Below are positions 56,754 to 64,000 of a DNA stretch of 64,000 nucleotides, piece after piece; position 1 is the first letter of the stretch, and each line of letters starts with the position of its first letter. The DNA is from Viridothelium virens. Lineage: Eukaryota > Ascomycota > Dothideomycetes > Trypetheliales > Trypetheliaceae. The translations under genes and the position numbers were made by a program. The notes below the pieces were generated by a model. That model searched no databases, was not told the origin of the DNA, and worked only from the letters and a program-made list of their open reading frames with translations. The stretch spans positions 147,145 through 211,144 of the forward strand of contig ML991826.1 of assembly GCA_010094025.1 (NCBI GenBank), given 5' to 3'.

Positions 56754-57875
56754 TCACTCTTTACTATTGTTCTTGTCCCATGCCTGTTCAACCTCTGCAC
56801 CTACGCCTTTTCCGACCATGGTTCCAGTCGTCGCCCCGGCCGCGATTCCACCAAGAGGACCTGCCGCGCATCCACCGGCTGCGGCTGCCATTGCAAGAGG
56901 CACGCCTGCGCCCCACGCAGCAGATGTCGAGGCTACTTTCTTCCAAGGGCTGGGCTTCTTGAGCTGAGGCTGCTCCTTATTAGCCGTGTTGTAGATGTGA
57001 AGCAGCGTCCCACCGGATGCATCTGGGACGTTGAGATAGTTGTACGGCTTTCCGGTACTGTCTTGGAGTTCACCCTCGAGGCTCAGAGGCTGCAGCTCTT
57101 GCGGAATGGCGACTGTGTCAGGAACCATGAATAAACGGGTTGCCGGCATGAGAACATGGAATACCGGATCGGGTCCGACGACTTCGCGTGTGGTGCGCAG
57201 ACACGCCCCCAAAACGTTGAGGTCCTCGAAGATGCCGAGGAGGTAGGGAAGTGGATTTGCCTCGTTGAGACGATGGAACGCAGGACGCCATTCGTTTCCC
57301 TGATGGAAGACAAATAGATAATGCTTGTCTGACTGTGTCGCTATCTGGTCGCTGCGCATCTTGACGTAATCGTACACATGCTCTGGAAAGTCATGTTGTG
57401 CTTTGTGGCTAACGAGCTCTTGAACATCAGTGCTGATTGACTTGAGGCTATGCTTGATATCTTCCACGTCCCTCCCGAGCTTATTTTGGAATTCTTGGAG
57501 CTTCTTCTGAGCATCCGCACCAGTATATGCTTTATACAAATTAGCTAGACCGGCCACTGCGGCCGCAAATGTCAGGGAGCAGCCAACGATTGGTGCCCAT
57601 TTGGTGGCAATGGAACCCACGGAGTTGGCAGTATCAGCCACCGACTTGGCACTGCCAGCCACGGAGCCGACGTGTGGCAGAAGTTCTTTACGGAGGAGTT
57701 CGGCATATTCGTTTGCTTGAGATCTGACCTCTTTGCGCCATTTATCGCTTTGTCGAGTGCCACTGCCAACTGCTGCTCCTGCGACAACCGCCGAGCCCAG
57801 GGCGAACAGTGGCGCTGCGGCAGCGACAGCCATAGGAGTGGCTCGTTTCGGAGAAGATGTCAAAGGTCCGTCCAA
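56754..57875 (-). CDS. Orphan protein with glycine-zipper-like hydrophobic segments
   Basis: This is a single exon of 373 residues, not recognised as a known family. An N-terminal Ala/Gly-rich hydrophobic segment lies at about residues 15-38 (AAAAPLFALGSAVVAGAAVG). A Ser/Ala helix with VGSVAGSAKSVADTANSVGS follows at about 68-88, then a second hydrophobic segment near 93-115 (IVGCSLTFAAAVAGLANLY). A probable coiled coil covers about 120-165 (LQEFQNKLGRDVEDIKHSLK). The central part (about 180-300) looks globular, with WRPAFHRLNE and PLPYLLGIFEDLNVLGACL. The C-terminus is a long Gly/Ala stretch with GxxxG spacing (GPLGGIAAGATTGTMVGKGV), as in glycine-zipper membrane proteins. There is no signal peptide. 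It could be membrane-associated or membrane-active; this is inference from composition. Confidence 0.75.
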   Translation of the reverse strand: MDGPLTSSPKRATPMAVAAAAPLFALGSAVVAGAAVGSGTRQSDKWRKEVRSQANEYAELLRKELLPHVGSVAGSAKSVADTANSVGSIATKWAPIVGCSLTFAAAVAGLANLYKAYTGADAQKKLQEFQNKLGRDVEDIKHSLKSISTDVQELVSHKAQHDFPEHVYDYVKMRSDQIATQSDKHYLFVFHQGNEWRPAFHRLNEANPLPYLLGIFEDLNVLGACLRTTREVVGPDPVFHVLMPATRLFMVPDTVAIPQELQPLSLEGELQDSTGKPYNYLNVPDASGGTLLHIYNTANKEQPQLKKPSPWKKVASTSAAWGAGVPLAMAAAAGGCAAGPLGGIAAGATTGTMVGKGVGAEVEQAWDKNNSKE

Positions 57876-59916
57876 TGTTGAGCTGATCTACCTGCGAAAG
57901 CTAGTGGGAGCGCGCAACGAGAAGCAGAAGAAGACAAGACTATATAGCGAGTAGGAGAATACGGTCAGAGTACGCGTCGAACTCGAGATTGACGGATGTG
58001 AGCGGTCTCTTATATTGTGGTAAGTACCTACACTAGCATGATTAGTTTCATCAAGTTCCACAGATACTGCGAACTGCGAACTGCGAAGGCAGCCTCGAAG
58101 CCCGGCCACAGACAATGCATCTAGTGTCTGCTGCGCGCCTCAACAATGCACGACTGCACAATGCTGTGATAAATCATCTCAGACGTGCACTTCCATGATG
58201 CAGGTGGAGGCTGTGCTATGTATGATGTTGAAAGGTCGGCGGTGATCGAAGTTGATGCCCAAGAGTAATCTCCATTTGTTGAGCGGATAACCTATGATGC
58301 TAGAGTATCGGGACTCCATCTGGATTCTGGTCCTTGTCCTCGTTTGCCTTGACAGTGGGCATTGTGTCCGTGCAATAGCATGTAAAGGTGCAAGATGCGA
58401 GCGGGCCCTAACATAGTTGGCGAAGCATTGCAGTCCGTAAAGCCTGGGAGTTAATTACGATACCGCGGCTGCCCTTCCGGCTCTCTACTCGGCTTACTTG
58501 CCTTTCGGTGAAGCGTCCTGAGCTGCGACTCACAACTTAGGACACCCTCGCCAGCCACCACCCGCACCCGTCTGAAAATTACGCCATTAATGCTACACTC
58601 TCGTTGAACTGCTGGTCTCACTGCCCGTCGATAAAGTAGATACAGATGTCGCAATGCTTCTAACTAAAGACAAGTCTTCAGTGACTCCAAACAACCTTCC
58701 AATTTACTTACAATTACCTTCTAGTACACCATACATTGACTTCCCTTCCATTCTGGTCCCAACTGATATCATCTCGTCTGGCAGTATGGTCGACAACGCC
58801 GTCTCCCGCAACTTTACCAAAGAAGACACCGCCGCTCGGTCCTTCGCCCGCCTCCCTTCCGTTATCTATAGTACCTTCGGCCTGCAGTCGCCCAGCCCGC
58901 CCATTCTTCGTTGTCGAAACGCAACCCAAACCTCTATTGTGCAGCAATAGGACCCAATCGACCTCTTGACCGTAGAGCTGCGGTACCCCAGTCTGTATCG
59001 CAATGGCAGCAAAGGAGGCAGTGCACCTCGACCCCTCAGAGCAACACTGAATAAAAATACCAGTACTGCCGCTGGATACAGAGTACACATTTTAATCTGG
59101 TCATACTGTGTGGTAAGCTGACCCAGTACTAATCTATACAGGATTCTTTTGTATTTTGACATGCCGTTCGAGCATCACCCTGAAAGATGGAATGCTGGGT
59201 AAATATATGGCATGGTCCACAGCGAAAGCAGAATTCTAACGAAGACTATGGCGCGGTAAGAGCAGGCATTTGTGCCGTCTTGTCCGGGGTCGAGAGCCTG
59301 CACAGGCAGGAGAGTCGATTTGCAGTTTTGGCGAATACGAACAAGATGAAAGGGAGATTTTAGTAAACCCCCATCTTGTCCCCTTTTTGTTGGAGACCTT
59401 TCATCCCATGCTATTCTTCATTCTAGTCCCATTCCATTGGGGAATGAGGTGGGAATTCCCCAAACCTTTGTGACTCTTAAGTGAAATGGAGGCGGTCAAG
59501 ACAGAGTTACTTTATGCAGTACTAAGTATGTGGTGGTCTTCAGCAAGAAATGCAACTATAGCAGGCTTGACCGCAATCTCAACAGCAGTAATAATAATCT
59601 GGTAGGCTGAGTGGTAAGTGCAATAATGTTAAAAGGTATTACGGAGTCGTAGATATAGGCAGGCGTTAAAAAGGACGCATGTCTAATAATACAACCTTGC
59701 CTTCCCATTCTCCCACCCGTCCTTTGACCCGTCCGTCGGACAAAAACCTGCAAATGTCTCATACCTCCGTAATGTGAATGAGATTGATTCAGCTGCAGTC
59801 TGAATCCGCTATCCCTTGTATGGTCGCCACCATTGCCGTGGGCTGTTGCGCAAAGGCCTCCCTTTCCATAAGTGGGTAGAGTAGCGTATGACAGATGGTT
59901 CGTGCGCGACAGCCCG
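57876..59916. other. Intergenic region left of the transposon
   Basis: No supported gene. The plus frame at 58654-58950 (98 codons) has no motif. The sequence has ordinary base composition up to the transposon boundary, so RIP has not visibly spread leftwards. Confidence 0.5.
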
Positions 59917-59924
59917 ACCGTAGC
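59917..59924. repeat. Target-site duplication, left copy
   Basis: The 8 bases ACCGTAGC lie directly before the left terminal repeat and occur again directly after the right one. Eight bases is the standard duplication size of hAT transposons. Confidence 0.9.
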
Positions 59925-59949
59925 CAGACTTGCCTCTGATAGGATACTG

Positions 59950-60019
59950 TCCGATAGCTATCGGCCGATAACGCTATCGGACGATAGCGCTATTATTGGG
60001 GCTATCGTCCGATAGCGGC
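59950..60019. repeat. Left subterminal palindromic array
   Basis: Repeated CTATCGG/CCGATAG units form overlapping palindromes such as TATCGGCCGATA, and further CTATCG and CGATAGC copies. It is CpG-rich and nearly free of CpA/TpG, in contrast to the interior. Subterminal repeats of this kind are transposase-binding sites in other hAT elements. Confidence 0.8.
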
Positions 60020-60514
60020 CCACCTCAAGATAAATTGAGAAAAATTATAGATAAATTAATTCTTTTATTGTATAATACTTAAAAATTATGGCTGAAAATC
60101 TTGAGGTATTCTTTAATTAAGCAAGTATTTAATCTGATACCTTTTTTGCTTTACTTTTTACTTAACATATAAGTAGTACAGCTTTTATGTATTAATCCTC
60201 TCTTTTTATAGACAATTATGCTTAAAAATTAATATTAGAAGAAAGATTTTATATAAAGAAACCTTATTGCTGCAATTATTATCCAATTAAAGATATAAAA
60301 GGATACTTTACTTTAATAAATAAATTGCGACTTTATTTAAAGACATATAATATTAACTGGACACCTTATTTAAAGGCTTTAATAATTATATAAAAAGAAG
60401 CTAATGCTTTACTTTAAGCATTATATAATAGACTGCTTTATAAAGGGGAAATCTAAGGGCTTAAGAATAAGATTTTAAAAAGTGTTATGTATAATAATAC
60501 TATTAAGCAAGCAC

Positions 60515-60970
60515 TTTTAGATCTTATTATTATATAACAGCTGCTATTTTTATGTGTTAAATAGCCAGAATTTTATGCTTTAATAAAGGCTATTAATTAA
60601 GAAGTATTACCTTTTCTTCCTAAAAGTTATTTAATAATTAATAAATAGATTTATGCAAACTTTTTTAAGGCCTAAAATATTATATAAAAAGCTCTTTAAT
60701 TAGCTAAAATAAAGATTTATATTACTCTAGATATTTGGATATTTTTTAATTATACTTTAGTACTTAGAATTTGTGCTAGCTTTATTAATATTTATAATAA
60801 ATATTAAAATCCTTTAATTGCTTTTTATATAATAAATAGTTAAAGTAATTTTAATTAATAGGAGATTTTTTATTTTATTCTTAATAAGTATAGAATTATA
60901 ATAAAGATTAAAGCTATAATTAGAGATAATACTAAAATAAATAATATTTTTTATTATATAATTAGCTAAT
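60515..60970 (+). pseudogene. hAT transposase relic
   Basis: Reading the plus strand through stops gives short conserved pieces of fungal hAT transposase, including LPFLPKSY, IYANFFKA, the core KIYITLDIW, NPLIAFYII and IKAIIRDNTKINN. The last corresponds to the catalytic-core GDNA region. TAG and TAA replace Trp and Gln codons throughout. Coding remains probably extend downstream to about 61900, but I cannot recognise the dimerisation domain there. Confidence 0.8.
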
Positions 60971-62669
60971 AATTAGGGCTTTATTATTATATTATATGGA
61001 ACTTAATATATTAATAAATTTGTTATTAAGGATACATTATTAACCTAATTATGCAAGCTTTTATATTTTCTTTAAAGGAGGATAAAAATCTTATAAAATT
61101 ATATAATAAAAAAAAAAGCTATAAAAATTAAAATTAAAATAAAAATAAGAAAAATAAGAAAAATAATAAATTAATGATATAAATTATAAAAACTTTATTA
61201 AAAAATAAAATAAAGTAAAAAAAATCTTAAAAAAAAGCAAAAAATATTTATACAAGAATGGGTCTAATAAGAAAGCTTTATAATCTTATTATTTATATTT
61301 AAAGTTTAGCAAATTATATAACTTAGTTTATTAATTATGCCGGAAAGATAATTCCTTTTAATAATTATATATAATAAAATAGCTGGTTTATAATACTAAG
61401 TACAGCTTTTAAAGAATAAGTTAAGATAAAAGTTTAATAATATTTTAAACAGTATAAAAAGGATTTTTATAAAGAGGGTATTCTTACAATAAATAAATAA
61501 AATTAGCTTTATATAATACGGGATTTTTTGTTAAATTTTAAAAAAGGAATATAATAACTTTAAAAAAATTAAATAACTTTTAAATAAGTACTCTTTATAA
61601 TTAAGATTCTTAAAAATATTATTAATAATACCTTAAAAGCAGCTAAGCATATAAAAGATAAAGCAATAATTAAATAATTGGATTGTACACAAAAAAAATA
61701 CAAAAAGTATTATAAAAAGCTAAATAATTTTTTATATTATTTAGCAGCTTAAATCTTTAATCTAAAGTATTATATAGGCCTATTAAAAGATTTAAATATT
61801 TTATAACTTATTAAGGATGGAGAATAAAAAATTTAGTATGTATAAAAGCTTTAGGAGAGTTTTTAAAAGAATATTCCAACTTTAGCTTTAAGAGCAGCCT
61901 AAATTATTATCTAATTTTATATAAAGGATTTAGAATAACTCTCAAGCTTTTATAAAGCACATTAATAGTATACTTATTAGTATATTTATTTATAAAGTTA
62001 AAATAAGTTTAAAATATATATTAGAGAAACTCCAATATCCCTTAAAAATAATAAAGATTATATAATATTATTATATTAATAATAAACTCTTCCTCCTTAA
62101 TTATTAAAATTTCCATAATTTTTATAGCTTGCTATTAAGGTTTTAATAATCCTAAGAATAAGTAATAAATTAAAAAGGGTTTTTTTAGGATTTTAATATT
62201 ATATTCCATAAAATTATATAAGAACTTTTACATAAACTTTTAAAAAAACAGAATATTTAAAGGATTGAAAAAATTATAATATCCTTAATACTTCTTTATA
62301 ATTTTATTCTGTATAATAATTAACTAGATATTTAAAGTTAAATAATCTTTTTTACTTTTTATTAAAATTATCTTCTTTACTTTTTATTAAAGTTATACAT
62401 ATATAATACTTATTAATATTACTAACTAAATTGGGTATAATACTGCACACACTTCTTATTATTCTTCTTTTTATGCCTGCATAATTACTTTCTTCTTTAT
62501 ATTATAAACCTTTTAGTAGATATGGTATGTATTAATAAATAGCTTTTGTATAAATAAAATTAACTTCTTTAAGTAAGTATTATTTAAGACTGCATAAAGT
62601 TATTAAATATTAATATTACTTTGTACAAAAAAGAAGAAACATGCTAATATTTTATAATAATAACTATAA

Positions 62670-62745
62670 TAATAGCAGCAGCAGCAATAATAGCAATAGC
62701 TAATACTGCTATTATAATAATAATAGCAGCAGCAGAAGCAATATG
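62670..62745. repeat. AGC/AAT trinucleotide microsatellite inside the transposon
   Basis: Interrupted runs of AGCAGCAGC and AATAATAG lie in the 3' half of the element. It holds CpA sites that were not converted, unlike most of the interior, so it may have expanded after RIP. Confidence 0.7.
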
Positions 62746-63681
62746 TAAGTTTTTATTATACAAGGAAAAAAGAAACTATAACTTATTTTTATATAAAGGG
62801 CTGCTTTAAATTTAAGTTTTACCCCTACCAGTGGAGGAGGCCTCCCTTTAAATGCGACACTTAGCAAAAGGCTTATTTTCGCCTTAAAGGTAATTACTGG
62901 GCCTTATAAGGGTCCCACACTGCTAATAAGTGGTAATTAGCTGGCTGAGCTAATAAAAAGTAATAAGGGTTAGGCTCTTTAGGCTTTGCCTGGGCGGCTT
63001 ATAAAAATTATATAAGGGGGTTAGTGTACAGCAGCTAATATTAATTATACACACTCCTTATATATTAACACAATCCTAATCCAGTTGCGTAAAGTGCAGT
63101 AAATAACTCCTTATATAATATGCTTAGCCTATTTTAGTTATGGGTTAAGAGTACCCTTCCCTAAATGCTGCTTTATTATAGGGCATTTTGGGGATACTTA
63201 TGCGAATTATAAATAAAATAATTAGGCTATAGGCAAAAAGAGCTGTTTATACAGTTATATTACTCCTACGCTAATCCTAACTAATGCTGGTGGACTATTC
63301 TTAAGCTCTGCTGGGGCTTTTATTAATCTTTTTATACAGCCTACTAAGGTAAAAAAAGTAAATAAGCCTTTATATAATAAGAGTGCAGAAAGAGGAGAGA
63401 AAGGACATCCTCTTCTATTGCTAAAGGGACCTAAGGAGACCCCAAATAATCCTTTTATCCTCAATTAAGGTTTATACAAAATATTTTTTAACTCTTTATA
63501 TAAATTTTAGATGCCCAGTTTTGTACTTAAGCTAAAATACTCTACCTTTATGTGGTGCTTAAAATTAATAATTACTTATAATAATTATACAAAAGTAAGT
63601 AACAAAACCAATAAAGATTTATTTATTTATTCTTTACTGTTATTATTTATACAGAAGAGAATAAGGTTGCTACTAATCTAG

Positions 63682-63758
63682 TGCGACTATCGGCGCTATC
63701 GAGATAGCGCACCGATAACTATCGGCCGATAGCGCTGTTATCGGATAGCGGTATCGGA
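63682..63758. repeat. Right subterminal palindromic array
   Basis: CTATCGG/CCGATAG units like those of the left array occur here, including CTATCGGCCGATAGCG, CGCTATCGAGATAGCG and CGGATAGCGGTATCGG. The two arrays are not colinear inverted copies, so they share motifs rather than a long uninterrupted inverted repeat. Confidence 0.8.
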
Positions 63759-63777
63759 CCTATCACGCCCAAGTCTG

Positions 63778-63785
63778 ACCGTAGC
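63778..63785. repeat. Target-site duplication, right copy
   Basis: ACCGTAGC lies immediately after CAAGTCTG and is identical to the copy at 59917-59924. Confidence 0.9.
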
Positions 63786-64000
63786 ACGGCAGGAAAAAAT
63801 CTGTAAGGACACCACCGCCGATCGGTAGCGACAACACCAACAAACTTCTTCTGCTGTAACAAATAAATAAACCCCCTCTTGCTCCAAGTCGCCCACTTTG
63901 ATAGGACTAAGATGTTCGGACCAAGGTCATAGGACTAGAGTACGGAGGGCCACGAGCATAGGGACCTCTCCCGAACAATTGCGAGTCCCAAAGCTCTTCT

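Larger units (their letters stand above)
59925..63777 (+). mobile_element. Complete but inactivated hAT DNA transposon, 3853 bp, RIP-mutated
   Basis: The ends are inverted: CAGACTTG on the left and CAAGTCTG on the right, with TGATAGG repeated a few bases further in on each side (15 of 19 positions match). The 8-bp flanking duplication ACCGTAGC fits the hAT superfamily. The interior from about 60020 to 63680 is extremely AT-rich, and CpG is almost absent over most of it. Plus-strand translation near 60515-60970 still shows hAT transposase sequence interrupted by stops at expected Trp and Gln codons. That pattern is what C-to-T change on both strands by RIP produces. The composition changes sharply at both ends. 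The 3' part (about 62760-63470) is less AT-rich and has no recognisable coding content. Confidence 0.88.

Noticed and set aside
58654-58950. Possible 98-codon gene near the transposon
   Set aside because: No motif and no splice structure that extends it.
60020-63680. AT-rich region as a centromere or mitochondrial insertion
   Set aside because: Transposase remnants, terminal repeats and a target-site duplication identify it as a RIP-mutated hAT element with sharp borders.
1-64000. tRNA, rRNA genes and bacterial-type operon signals
   Set aside because: I saw no convincing tRNA A/B box pair or rRNA sequence by eye, and the intron-rich genes exclude a prokaryotic reading; a tRNAscan-SE run would be decisive for tRNAs.

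Overview
The window reads as nuclear DNA of a filamentous ascomycete (Pezizomycotina; class not resolved). The genes carry short GT-AG introns of about 50-100 bases. There is a HET-domain gene, a fungal NLR with a nucleoside-phosphorylase head, a Whi2-type BTB protein, and an AT-rich transposon whose coding part is riddled with stops at former Trp and Gln codons, as expected of repeat-induced point mutation (RIP). All exon boundaries below were read by eye from splice consensus and reading-frame continuity; none was tested against transcripts or databases.

Left third (1-30.6 kb): a secreted PQQ-type sugar dehydrogenase (AA12-like), a large disordered protein of unknown function, the ABC-F protein GCN20, a Whi2 orthologue, two small 2EXR/F-box-like genes, a HET-domain gene, a membrane-anchored histidine phosphatase, an ammonium permease, a CUS2/Tat-SF1 splicing factor, and a small two-exon ABM-type monooxygenase-like gene. 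GCN20, Whi2 and the ammonium permease all belong to families concerned with nitrogen or amino-acid status.

Middle (31-46 kb): an aldehyde dehydrogenase, two more 2EXR/F-box-like genes, a decayed argininosuccinate synthase copy, a small secreted protein, and the most striking gene of the window. This is a three-exon NLR with the order nucleoside phosphorylase (PNP) - NB-ARC - TPR - C-terminal ZZ zinc finger.

Right third (46.8-64 kb): a secreted GMC oxidoreductase, a 1680-residue cell-surface protein with Ser/Thr-rich, Gly/Ser-rich and tandem-repeat regions, an RNase H gene broken by an internal deletion, an orphan protein with glycine-zipper-like hydrophobic segments, and a complete but dead 3.85-kb hAT transposon with a perfect 8-bp target-site duplication.

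The window mixes conserved housekeeping genes with accessory genes of the self/non-self recognition type (HET, NLR), a dispersed small-gene family, and three relics (ARG1, RNase H, hAT). The strongest leads are the PNP-NB-ARC-TPR-ZZ receptor, the hAT element with its CpA-poor palindromic end arrays, the premature stop inside the best 3' splice site of the CUS2 gene, the four-member 2EXR-like family, and the orphan glycine-zipper-like protein.
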